A DNA stretch of 13,579 nucleotides from Clostridia bacterium (GTDB taxonomy: Bacteria; Bacillota; Clostridia; Oscillospirales; CAG-272). Of the stretch, positions 1 through 7,239 are shown piece after piece. A model generated the notes under the pieces. The model worked only from the letters and a program-made list of their open reading frames with translations. It did not search any database and was not told the origin of the DNA. How positions within the stretch are numbered: position 1 is the stretch's first letter; each line of letters opens with the position of its first letter. The position numbers were made by a program, and so were the translations under genes. Location of the stretch: NCBI GenBank assembly GCA_017559555.1, contig JAFYRH010000148.1, forward strand, positions 1 to 13,579, given 5' to 3'.

Positions 1-1
1 A

Positions 2-934
2 CTTCTTGCGGCAAAAGGAGAGAATAACGGCATTCTGCTCGGGAGCGACGGTCAGCTTGCCAAGCGGCTGTTTACGCTCGCGCGCACGGACGACGAGAGT
101 GCCGAGGATAGCGACGTCCTCGATTTTAACCATATTCAAAATGCCGCAGAGGGTATCAACCGAGCGGCTGAAAATGTAGACGTTCCACTTACCATGTTTC
201 TCACGGGGAGAACCGTCGACGTTGCCGCATCTGCTTTTCTTTATCCCGATGGAGCGAGTGACCAAATGCTCCAAATTTTGCGTGAAAACGTGAATGAAGA
301 CGTGAAGTACCTCGACCTCGTTCCTGCCTATCGCGCACGCTATGAGAGCGGCGAATACGTTTACTACCGCACCGACCACCATTGGACGACCCTTGGCGCA
401 TACTACGCCTATTGTGATATTATGAAGTCTTTTGGCATGGAAAACGACGTTATCCCTGCCGAAAACTTTCAAAAAGAGACCGTTTCAACCAATTTTTATG
501 GGACGTTTTCCGCGGCTTCGGGCTTTCACTTTGTGGGAGCGGATAGCATAGAGCTTTGGCTCCTCGGCAACGAGGATAGCTTTCTTGTTACTGCCGACGG
601 CAGAACCCTTGATGGGGGACTTTACAACCGCGCATACCTTGCGGGGAACGATCAATATTCAGTCTTTCTCGATGGCACGCACGACGTTGTAACAGTCACA
701 AAAAAGGACGGCAAAAGCCGACCCAAACTCGCAATATTCAAGGATAGCTTTGCCAACTCGGTAGCCCCCTTTTTGGCACAGCATTTTGACCTTGTTTTGT
801 ATAATCTTTCCTCACCGCGCACCGATTACACCGATGTTACCGCCTACACAAAAGCTTGTGATGCCGATGCCGCATTGGTGCTCTACACGCTGGGGAACGT
901 CATAGAAACCGACAAAATCAACCGTTTACGTTAG
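2..934 (+). CDS. DHHW-family extracytoplasmic protein, 5'-truncated
   Basis: The frame is open from the first bases of the window to a TAG stop, so the N-terminus lies upstream and only the last ~310 residues are seen. The signature DHHW motif is encoded at 374-385 in the context YRTDHHWTTLGAYYAY. The early stretch NGILLGSDGQL and the later KLAIFKDSFANSVAPFLAQHFD (Ser of KDSF near 748-750) are typical of the DHHW family, which has an SGNH-hydrolase-like fold related to AlgJ/AlgX. Family members are exported or membrane-anchored and often sit beside MBOAT O-acyltransferases; a role in O-acetylation of a cell-surface polymer is inferred from that, since no MBOAT gene is in the window. A Met at 194 could be mistaken for the start, but coding sequence clearly continues upstream of it and no good ribosome-binding site precedes it. 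The downstream gene begins 9 bp after the stop, suggesting co-transcription. The family call is firm; the substrate is unknown. Confidence 0.85.
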   Translation, partial: LLAAKGENNGILLGSDGQLAKRLFTLARTDDESAEDSDVLDFNHIQNAAEGINRAAENVDVPLTMFLTGRTVDVAASAFLYPDGASDQMLQILRENVNEDVKYLDLVPAYRARYESGEYVYYRTDHHWTTLGAYYAYCDIMKSFGMENDVIPAENFQKETVSTNFYGTFSAASGFHFVGADSIELWLLGNEDSFLVTADGRTLDGGLYNRAYLAGNDQYSVFLDGTHDVVTVTKKDGKSRPKLAIFKDSFANSVAPFLAQHFDLVLYNLSSPRTDYTDVTAYTKACDADAALVLYTLGNVIETDKINRLR

Positions 935-943
935 GAGACCTCA

Positions 944-1654
944 ATGAATATCAAAAACAAAAACATCCTCAAATATGCCGCTTTTGTAATTGGCGGACTT
1001 CTCATTGGTGCCATTCTGCTCGGTATCATCAACGGCACCGTTGGCAAGGGCGAGTGGAACCTCGGTTGGACCAGTTACCGCTACGATGATAGCGCCTACA
1101 AGGTGGGCGAGGGAAGCATCGCCGCGCCAAACGTTGAGAGCATCGACCTCGATTGGATAGACGGCAACGTCAGCGTTGTCATTTGCCAAGATGCCTATAT
1201 CTCCATCACCGAAAGTGCCCCTGCCGACCTAACCGACAAAACGCGCGTACATTGGAGCGTGAGCGAGGACGGCAAATCGCTTTCCATCAAGTATCGCGCA
1301 TCTTCCTCTTTCTTTGGCACGAACAAGGATAAGGAAAAAGACCTCATTCTCCGCATCCCCGAAAAGCTCTTGGGGCAACTCAAAAACCTCAACATCAACG
1401 CGGTTTCCTCGAACGTGACAATTTCCGATATTCTCGTAGAGAATACCAATATTAAAACATCCTCGGGCAACATCAATTTTGAACTCCCCGAGGGAAGTGC
1501 ATTTACTCTCACACACGAAAGCAAACGCGGTGGCACGCCTACCATTGATTTCCCCGTCACACAAGAGGGGAATACATATAGGAGCGGCACGGATGGCGTT
1601 AAAATTCACATCAAGACAAATAGCGGTAAAGTAGCTATCAAGTCTAACAAATAA
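944..1654 (+). CDS. Membrane-anchored DUF4097-like beta-repeat protein
   Basis: This 236-residue protein starts at an ATG preceded by AGGAG (933-937, 6-nt spacing) that overlaps the stop of the DHHW gene. Residues about 9-33 form one hydrophobic membrane segment after a short Lys/Asn-rich N-terminus, so it is a signal anchor or uncleaved signal with the rest outside the cell. The exported part has repeated short strands: VESIDLDWIDGNVSVV near residue 64, then LKNLNINAVSSNVTISDI, NTNIKTSSGNINFELPEGS and VKIHIKTNSGKVAIKS. Repeated 'I/V-T-S-G-N/K-I/V' turns of this kind are typical of DUF4097 (putative adhesin) domains, which fold as a right-handed beta-helix. No catalytic motif is visible. Biological function is unknown; a role in envelope sensing or adhesion would be a guess. 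It is the last gene of its transcription unit, ending at the terminator that overlaps its stop codon region. Confidence 0.7.
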   Translation: MNIKNKNILKYAAFVIGGLLIGAILLGIINGTVGKGEWNLGWTSYRYDDSAYKVGEGSIAAPNVESIDLDWIDGNVSVVICQDAYISITESAPADLTDKTRVHWSVSEDGKSLSIKYRASSSFFGTNKDKEKDLILRIPEKLLGQLKNLNINAVSSNVTISDILVENTNIKTSSGNINFELPEGSAFTLTHESKRGGTPTIDFPVTQEGNTYRSGTDGVKIHIKTNSGKVAIKSNK

Positions 1655-1655
1655 A

Positions 1656-1693
1656 AAAAAGATGGGAAATTCCAAAGAATTTCCCATCTTTTT
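1656..1693. terminator. Bidirectional intrinsic terminator
   Basis: A perfect inverted repeat pairs GATGGGAAATT (1661-1671) with AATTTCCCATC (1678-1688) around the 6-nt loop CCAAAG. The left arm is preceded by a run of A (1653-1660) and the right arm is followed by TTTTT (1689-1693), so a transcript from either strand yields a hairpin followed by a U-tract. It lies immediately after the stop of the + strand gene and 10 bp beyond the stop of the - strand helicase gene, and so should end both convergent transcripts. Confidence 0.92.
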
Positions 1694-1703
1694 GTTTAGC
1701 TTT

Positions 1704-4700
1704 TTACAGAGCATCCACAATTTCGCAAATGTTGTAAATCTCGCGTTGCGGATCTCTCCACCAGTCCATGCTCCAAATACGCTTGATCTTCCATCCACGG
1801 GATTCAAGGTACTTCTGGCGGTGGTAATCGCGCTCACGCGCAGAGGATGCCACGCTGTAAAGCTTACCGTCGCACTCAATGCCGAGTACGTACTTGCCAC
1901 CCTTGCGAACGGCAATGTCAATGCGGTAGCCACCAATACCAACTTGGGTATCAATTTCGTAGCCCTTTTCACGCAGAGCATCTGCAACTCTTTGTGCAAA
2001 CTCTGTTTCCAGAGGAGCGGCAACAATGCCGTAGGTCTCGCCAAAGGAACGAAGGATCATTTCTGCCTCTTCGTGATCCTCACGGCTGACTGCAAATGCA
2101 TATTCGAGGTATCTCTTGAGAATGCGAGGACCGTCGTTCTTTGCATCGTCAAGCATCAACTCGGAGGGGCGGAAGGAGGTCACGATGTGAATCTTCTTCT
2201 TTGCACGGCTGATAGCAACGTTGAGGCGATTTTCGCCACCCTTTTGGTTGAGCCAACCAAAGTTGTGAATGAGGCGTCCGCTTGCATTCTTGGCATAGCC
2301 AATGGAGAACATGATAACGTCACGTTCGTCACCCTGTACGCTTTCAATATTCTTTACAAAGAAGCCGGTGTCCTCGCCGTTGTCCTTGCGGTTCATTTCC
2401 GCACGAACGATAGAGCCGAACTTGGGATCTTTAACCGATTCTTCATCGATGACGTCATAGATCATATCGCGTTGCGATACGTTGAAAGCGATAACACCAA
2501 TGGTCTCGTTGTTTTGTCTTGTTGCAAAGAATTCTTTAATAAGCTCTACTACGCGCTCAGCCTCTTTGCGGTTTGCGCGGCCCTGCCATACGGCATCTTG
2601 CACTTGATGAACCTCAATGGGGGGCTTTTCGGGCTTATCGGTGTTGGGAGCAACAAACAGTCTTCCTTTATAGAAAGCGTAGTTCGAAAAGTCGATGAGC
2701 TCCTCGTACTTGGAACGGTAGTGTGTGTTGAGCAGTACGTCGGGATAGCGGAAGCGAGCCAAGTCGAGAAGGCTTTCTTCCTCGAGTGCTGCGGAGATTT
2801 CTGCATCCTCGTCGAGCATATCTTCCATTTCAAAACGTCCGTCGCCAAGGCTGGAGGGGCGGAGCTGCTTGTGGTCGCCCGCAATAACAACCTTCTTGGC
2901 ACGTGCAATAGAGGGAATACTTCTCTCAATGTAAAGCTGAGAAGCCTCGTCGAAGATAACCAAATCGAACAAGTCGTTTTGTTGGGGAAGAACCTCAGAT
3001 ACTGCCTCGGGAGTCATCAACCAAATCTTGAGAGCCTTAAAGAGTTCAAAGTCGAACTTTTGAACAAACTTTGCTACGCTGCTGCGTCTGCGGCTTTCAA
3101 TTGCGCGGCTGATTTCACCCTTGCGCTTGGAGGTGGTGATATACTTGATATCATCAGCCAACAGCTTTGTGATGCGTTGACGGGAGAGCTCTTGTTTGAT
3201 TTTGATGTTGTTCTCCATAGAGGAGATGATCTTTTCAAAGGAATCGACCTTCGGGATAAGCGTGCGGTTTTCGCTTTCGAACTTTTGAATATACTCAAAC
3301 AGAATGGTGTTGTAGAGCTCGTCATTCCACTCGGTAACGGTGCCGGCAAGAATTTTGTGAATTTTGCGCAGAGCTGCCAAGTAGAGGTTTTCATTGGCGG
3401 TTAAACTTGTAACAACAGGTTTGAGGTTTGCATATCCTGCGGTGAATTCTTTTAAGCTTTGCTTAACGGCTTCGGGTTGCTCCATCATAAGGCGAACGGT
3501 GTAAGAGCCGCCTGCCTTTTGGAAGTATGCTTTTGTCAGGTTTTGAATTTCCTTGGTCAGGCGTCCCTTAGAGGTTTGGCGCTTGATAAAGGGTTGGTTT
3601 CTCCACTCGTCAACCTTCAAAATCATCTCGTCGATTGCATCGGTAAAGAGAATGAGGTCGTAGTTGGAGAGGTCGTCCTTCATTTTGAGGAACCAAGGAT
3701 AGCGCTCAATGGTGAGCTGATAGTGGTCAAGGCTATTGGTGAGCTGACCGTTGGCAAACTTTTTGTGAATTGCCGAAATTTCGTCGTAGTTGAGGTGGAG
3801 TAATTCGTCGGTAACGACCGTGCGAATGGTTTTGTAAGTTTTAATTTGCTCGTGGTTTTGCAAATTGATGCGGCGGTTTTCCATATAAAGCTTATAGGGA
3901 GCCACACCAAACTCACCGGGCTTAAAGAGTTTATCTGCAATAATTTCGAGCGTTGCAACGTCGGTATCGATCTCTGCCGAGATGGGGGAGAGATCGGGAG
4001 CCTCAATAGGCGCGTTGGCATCGGTGCTGAGCAACAGACGCTCGAGCTGACCGTAGAACAAGTTCTTATTGTTTGCATCGTCCATCATTACCGCATAGCG
4101 GGAAAGTGTACCGAGACGGGAGTAAACAACGTCGAGAGCGGTTTTCTTTTCCGAAACCATCAAAACGTTTTTGCCTTGGTTTACAAACTGTGTAATCAAG
4201 CTGGTAATGGTTTGGGATTTACCCGTGCCGGGAGGGCCCTCGACAACCAACTCGTCGGTGGAGTTGAGTGCGTGCAAAACAGTCTCTTGTGCCGAGTTGA
4301 GTGCATTGATATAAACAAGAGAATCTTCGGGAATTGACTTCTTGGGGTCAAGATCGTACTTGGTGTCGTCGTGATCGGAGTAGAAGTCGATTGCACCGTA
4401 ATCGGAAACAAGGTCAGAAACCAAACGGTTTACAAGACCTTTATTCAAAATTTGCTCAAAGTCGCGTTGAATGGAGTTCGAATAAGCAGGGAACTTACCA
4501 ACAACAATGTTGTGCACCAATTTCAGGGTGCCGCGTGTGTACTTGGGGAAGGACTCGCCGGGGTATTCGGTGAACTTTTTGAGCTCGTCGCTATTGTATT
4601 CAATACGGATATCGTTAGAAGCGTAGAAATCCAAAAGACCTTGTAAAAAGGTATCGGGATTGATCTCTTCTGGCACACAATCGGGCATTGCGGAGGTGAT

Positions 4701-5444
4701 GCTGTTGAACTTATAATGTGCCAAAATCAGTGTGCTGTTATATACGATATCACGGGTGGGGTCAAGAGCAATCGAAACAGAAGTGGTGTTTCTGTCAAGA
4801 ACCACGGGGAAGAGGCACAAGGGCGCGCGAATACCGAATTCACCGTTCGAAAGGCAACCTTGCACAAAGGGATAACCGATATAGAGGTCGTTTTGACCCT
4901 TATCGCGCATATCGCGAGAGCTTTCGCGAATGAGGTTAACAAGGTTTTTGTATCTCTCGCGAGCGGGATTGGTGCGGGGCAGATCTTGGTCGGCTGCCTC
5001 GGAGATTACCATGGGCTCGGTAGCAGAGAAGAGGATGTCGAGGGGATTGTAGCGGCCGTTTGCATCAAAAAGGTCAACCGCATATTTTGCCGCCAATTTA
5101 GGCAAAAAGAGCATGCGATTGGTTTTGTTGATGTTAATGAGTTTTTTAGAAAGCTCACGCAAGGTTTCCTCAACGTGATCCGAAACCGGTGCTGTACTGC
5201 CGTCTGTAGTCTTATCACCGTTGATAACGGCAAGAAATTCGGGTGCAAAGTTTTCTACAAAAGCAGGGCCAACACCGCCAATGCTATAAAAGTCCGAGGC
5301 CTTTTGGGGCATCAGACGAATCATTTCACGCAGAGCTTCATCGGGGCAAACGGTAGGGGTTCTGCCGGTTTTTGCCTTTTCGCGTTCTCTGATTTTTTGT
5401 CGTAAGAGGTAGAGCGCATCAAAGAGTTCGAAGTCACGTTCCAT
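1704..5444 (-). CDS. HRDC - SF1 helicase - Vsr-like nuclease fusion (Hhe-like candidate defence protein)
   Basis: This 1246-residue protein probably acts on DNA by ATP-driven unwinding coupled to cleavage. Domains in order: an HRDC-like nucleic-acid-binding domain (about residues 5-74, ending SIGGVGPAFVENFAPEFLAVI-like); a DUF4011-like segment beginning LSKKLININKTNRMLF (98-113); and an SF1 helicase core. Core motifs are Q-motif Gln386, Walker A GPPGTGKS (403-410, Lys409), Walker B DEASQ (832-836), GDHKQLRPS (856-864), THYR (907-910), VQGDERD (1036-1042) and AISRAKK with Arg1080. The C-terminus matches the Vsr-like MTES_1575/DUF559 nuclease fold: Asp1176 in YRIDIAV, then Glu1190-Cys-Asp-Gly, then GWKIKRIWSMDWW. 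All key helicase residues are intact. About 400 residues separate Walker A and B, a large insertion within domain 1. The ATG has a GAAAGGA site about 9 nt upstream and its own promoter. Neighbours are unrelated, so it is monocistronic. An antiphage role is inferred from resemblance to the DUF4011-helicase-Vsr class; a general repair role is the alternative. Confidence 0.88.
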   Translation of the reverse strand: MERDFELFDALYLLRQKIREREKAKTGRTPTVCPDEALREMIRLMPQKASDFYSIGGVGPAFVENFAPEFLAVINGDKTTDGSTAPVSDHVEETLRELSKKLININKTNRMLFLPKLAAKYAVDLFDANGRYNPLDILFSATEPMVISEAADQDLPRTNPARERYKNLVNLIRESSRDMRDKGQNDLYIGYPFVQGCLSNGEFGIRAPLCLFPVVLDRNTTSVSIALDPTRDIVYNSTLILAHYKFNSITSAMPDCVPEEINPDTFLQGLLDFYASNDIRIEYNSDELKKFTEYPGESFPKYTRGTLKLVHNIVVGKFPAYSNSIQRDFEQILNKGLVNRLVSDLVSDYGAIDFYSDHDDTKYDLDPKKSIPEDSLVYINALNSAQETVLHALNSTDELVVEGPPGTGKSQTITSLITQFVNQGKNVLMVSEKKTALDVVYSRLGTLSRYAVMMDDANNKNLFYGQLERLLLSTDANAPIEAPDLSPISAEIDTDVATLEIIADKLFKPGEFGVAPYKLYMENRRINLQNHEQIKTYKTIRTVVTDELLHLNYDEISAIHKKFANGQLTNSLDHYQLTIERYPWFLKMKDDLSNYDLILFTDAIDEMILKVDEWRNQPFIKRQTSKGRLTKEIQNLTKAYFQKAGGSYTVRLMMEQPEAVKQSLKEFTAGYANLKPVVTSLTANENLYLAALRKIHKILAGTVTEWNDELYNTILFEYIQKFESENRTLIPKVDSFEKIISSMENNIKIKQELSRQRITKLLADDIKYITTSKRKGEISRAIESRRRSSVAKFVQKFDFELFKALKIWLMTPEAVSEVLPQQNDLFDLVIFDEASQLYIERSIPSIARAKKVVIAGDHKQLRPSSLGDGRFEMEDMLDEDAEISAALEEESLLDLARFRYPDVLLNTHYRSKYEELIDFSNYAFYKGRLFVAPNTDKPEKPPIEVHQVQDAVWQGRANRKEAERVVELIKEFFATRQNNETIGVIAFNVSQRDMIYDVIDEESVKDPKFGSIVRAEMNRKDNGEDTGFFVKNIESVQGDERDVIMFSIGYAKNASGRLIHNFGWLNQKGGENRLNVAISRAKKKIHIVTSFRPSELMLDDAKNDGPRILKRYLEYAFAVSREDHEEAEMILRSFGETYGIVAAPLETEFAQRVADALREKGYEIDTQVGIGGYRIDIAVRKGGKYVLGIECDGKLYSVASSARERDYHRQKYLESRGWKIKRIWSMDWWRDPQREIYNICEIVDAL

Positions 5445-5498
5445 TCTATAATCCTTTCTTTATCCAAGAGTAAAAGCATATAAAAGTCTATTCATTTT

Positions 5499-5527
5499 AG
5501 TATACCATATTTTCATATATTCGTCAA
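5499..5527 (-). promoter_or_regulatory. Sigma-A-type promoter of the helicase-nuclease gene
   Basis: Read on the - strand, TTGACG (5527-5522) is followed by exactly 17 bp and TATACT (5504-5499). The -10 is extended by an upstream TGG (TGGTATACT). Transcription would start near 5492, giving a leader of roughly 48 nt that contains the GAAAGGA ribosome-binding site. Box quality and spacing are close to the housekeeping consensus, which predicts constitutive expression. Confidence 0.8.
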
Positions 5528-5683
5528 GTTCTTTTCGTCGTATTTTGGAACTTTTTTCAAAAAATAAACGGCGAAAAAACGCGAAAAAAGCAAGTATGTT
5601 TTTTGTGCTTTTTCGATACTTTTAAAACGCTTCAAAAACTTGAAAAAAATCGAAAAAAATTTCAACTTTTTTTCAAAAACCCC
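5528..5683. other. A/T-tract-rich divergent intergenic region
   Basis: This non-coding stretch separates the helicase promoter from the mraZ promoter. It holds many A and T runs, including A6 tracts 10 bp apart (5574-5579, 5584-5589) and A7 tracts 10 bp apart (5643-5649, 5653-5659). It also has a 10-bp perfect inverted repeat TTGAAAAAAA (5640-5649) / TTTTTTTCAA (5667-5676) and an imperfect one, CGAAAAAAGCA (5582-5592) / TGCTTTTTCG (5606-5615). No convincing gene is seen. Tracts in helical phase suggest bent DNA, and the part just upstream of the mraZ -35 box could act as an UP element. Confidence 0.55.
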
Positions 5684-5712
5684 TTGCCAAAATCAAAAAA
5701 ATAGTTTATAAT
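5684..5712 (+). promoter_or_regulatory. Promoter of the mraZ-dcw operon
   Basis: TTGCCA (5684-5689) and a perfect TATAAT (5707-5712) are separated by exactly 17 bp. Transcription would start near 5719, about 80 nt before the mraZ start, immediately ahead of the TGGAG repeats. With AT-rich DNA upstream, this predicts a strong housekeeping promoter for the whole cluster. Confidence 0.85.
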
Positions 5713-5722
5713 ATAAGCAGAG

Positions 5723-5757
5723 TGGAGCAAAATGGTGAAAAATGTTTCAAAATGGAG
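5723..5757 (+). promoter_or_regulatory. Putative MraZ-binding repeats (MraZ boxes)
   Basis: Four elements recur with an exact 10-bp period: TGGAG (5723-5727), TGGTG (5733-5737), a degenerate TGTTT (5743-5747) and TGGAG (5753-5757). Each is followed by an A-rich 5-nt spacer (CAAAA or AAAAA). MraZ family proteins are known to bind direct TGGG-type pentamers separated by 5 nt upstream of their own gene, so spacing and location match an autoregulatory operator. The pentamer differs from the usual TGGGN form, so the assignment rests on spacing and position. The array begins about 4 nt after the predicted transcription start. Confidence 0.65.
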
Positions 5758-5801
5758 CAAAATTGCCATTTCGCACTCAAAAAACGGAAAGGAGACGCCT
5801 T

Positions 5802-6224
5802 ATGTTCGGAGGAGAATACCGCCATAACAAAGACAACAAAAACAGAGTTTTTATGCCGGCTAAATTGCGCGAGGAACTCGGTGAAACTTTTGTAATCGCA
5901 AAAGACATCCGTGAGGCGTGTCTTAAGGTTTACTCCTTGGCAGGTTGGGAGGAATACATTGCTCCCCTCAAGGCACAAAACCGTAAGCTTTCCGAAAAGA
6001 TTCTGCGCTTCCTGCATGCGTCTCTCACACAAGTTACACCCGACTCGCAGGGTAGAGTGGTCATTCCGCAAGAACTTGTTGAATACGCAGGAATTGATCG
6101 CAGTATTGTAGTTGTCGGATGCGGCGAATATGCCGAGATCTGGGCAGAAACCGCTTATGATGAAAATAAGGCTCAAATCGATGTAGCCGAGCTGATCGGT
6201 GAGCTCGAGGAGCTTGGACTCTGA
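5802..6224 (+). CDS. mraZ: MraZ transcriptional regulator of the dcw cluster
   Basis: This 140-residue protein matches the usual MraZ length and has the two tandem SpoVT/AbrB-like half domains. The first carries DNKNR (11-15) followed by VFMPAKLREEL; the second carries DSQGR (81-85) followed by VVIPQELVEYAGI. These D-x-x-x-R elements are the family signature. MraZ forms a ring-shaped oligomer that binds TGGG-type repeats before its own gene and represses the division and wall cluster. The chosen ATG follows AAAGGAG (5788-5794) with 7-nt spacing and gives the canonical start MFGGEYRH. An in-frame ATG at 5742 would add 20 residues but overlaps the putative operator and lacks a ribosome-binding site, so it is rejected. 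It is first in the operon, with rsmH 30 nt downstream. Confidence 0.96.
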   Translation: MFGGEYRHNKDNKNRVFMPAKLREELGETFVIAKDIREACLKVYSLAGWEEYIAPLKAQNRKLSEKILRFLHASLTQVTPDSQGRVVIPQELVEYAGIDRSIVVVGCGEYAEIWAETAYDENKAQIDVAELIGELEELGL

Positions 6225-6254
6225 TAATCAACTAAGAAAGTAAGGAGAATGGCA

Positions 6255-7202
6255 ATGAAAGAGCAAATTTCATTTTCGCATTATTCGGTGCTCTTGAATG
6301 AGTGCATCGAGGGGCTTGCCATTCGTCCCAATGGCATCTATATTGACGGAACCGCAGGCGGTGCCGGACATAGCTCTGTTATTGCATCTCACTTGGGTGA
6401 GGGCGGCAAGCTCTTGGCGCTTGACCAAGATGCTACGGCGGTTGCGGTAGCAACCGAGCGCCTTGCTTGCTTTGGTGAGAGGGCAGAGGTTGTACACAGC
6501 AACTTTTGCGAGCTTGCAAAGGTGTGTGCCGACCGAGGGATTGAGCGCATCGACGGTCTCCTTTTGGACCTTGGCGTTTCTTCCTATCAATTAGATACGG
6601 CAGAGCGCGGCTTTTCCTACCGTTCCGATGCACCTTTGGATATGCGTATGGACGCAACCAAATCGCTCACTGCGAAAAAAATCGTAAACGAATACTCCGA
6701 GGAAGCACTTCGTCGCATCCTCTTTGATTACGGAGAAGAACGTTTTTCTTCTCGAATTGTATCGAATATTATCCGCGCGCGTCAAACGGGCCCGATTGAG
6801 ACCACAGGGGAACTGGTTGAAATCATCAAACGCTCCGTACCTGCGCGCCACGGAGATGGCGGACACCATCCGGCAATGCGAACCTTTCAAGCCTTGCGCA
6901 TTGAGGTCAACGCCGAGTTGGATGTGATTGCTCCGGCAATCAAGTCCGCCGTGTCCCTCTTAAACAAGGGAGGGCGCATCGCTATTATCACCTTCCATTC
7001 GTTGGAGGATCGCATTGTAAAGCAGACGTTTAATTCCTTAGCAGGCGGTTGTACCTGCCCTAAGAACTTTCCCGTTTGCGTATGCGGCAACAAACCCAAG
7101 GTGAACATTTTAACCAAGAAACCGATTCTGCCTTCTCAAGAGGAATTGGCAGTTAACTCTCGCTCACACAGCGCAAAGCTTCGCATTGCCGAAAAGCTGT
7201 AA
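6255..7202 (+). CDS. rsmH: 16S rRNA (cytosine(1402)-N(4))-methyltransferase RsmH
   Basis: RsmH (MraW) uses S-adenosylmethionine to methylate N4 of C1402 in the decoding centre of 16S rRNA. The 315-residue protein has the SAM-binding loop DGTAGGAGHS (31-40), then LLDLGVSSYQLD, HHPAMRTFQALR (204-215) and GGRIAIITFHSLEDR, all hallmark RsmH blocks. A cysteine-rich patch (GGCTCP then CVCG) precedes the C-terminus, as in many family members. Two ATGs are possible: 6249 lies only 1 nt after the AAGGAG site (6242-6247), while 6255 has a normal 7-nt spacing and is preferred; the difference is two residues. Position directly after mraZ is the conserved dcw arrangement. Confidence 0.97.
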   Translation: MKEQISFSHYSVLLNECIEGLAIRPNGIYIDGTAGGAGHSSVIASHLGEGGKLLALDQDATAVAVATERLACFGERAEVVHSNFCELAKVCADRGIERIDGLLLDLGVSSYQLDTAERGFSYRSDAPLDMRMDATKSLTAKKIVNEYSEEALRRILFDYGEERFSSRIVSNIIRARQTGPIETTGELVEIIKRSVPARHGDGGHHPAMRTFQALRIEVNAELDVIAPAIKSAVSLLNKGGRIAIITFHSLEDRIVKQTFNSLAGGCTCPKNFPVCVCGNKPKVNILTKKPILPSQEELAVNSRSHSAKLRIAEKL

Positions 7203-7239
7203 GAGAACAGTATATTAATATGGAAGGGAATCAAGTAAA

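Noticed and set aside
1229..2044. 271-codon - strand open frame across the terminator region
   Set aside because: It spans the bidirectional terminator and the ends of two real genes in another frame, which is not compatible with a real gene.
1662..3404. 580-codon open frame on the + strand opposite the helicase gene
   Set aside because: It lies wholly antisense to a gene with clear helicase motifs, lacks a ribosome-binding site and recognisable domains, and begins inside the terminator hairpin. It reflects the codon bias of the real gene.
4716..5405. 229-codon + strand open frame opposite the helicase N-terminus
   Set aside because: Antisense shadow of the HRDC and DUF4011-like coding region; no start signals and no family resemblance.
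5582..5615. Imperfect hairpin CGAAAAAAGCA/TGCTTTTTCG as an intrinsic terminator
   Set aside because: Only a 3-bp GC-containing core plus A-T pairs with a bulge, and no gene on either strand ends here; better explained as part of the A/T-tract region.
5742..5801. Upstream ATG giving mraZ a 20-residue extension
   Set aside because: The extension is encoded by the TGGAG-repeat region, has no ribosome-binding site and does not resemble MraZ N-termini; the ATG at 5802 has a strong site and the canonical start.
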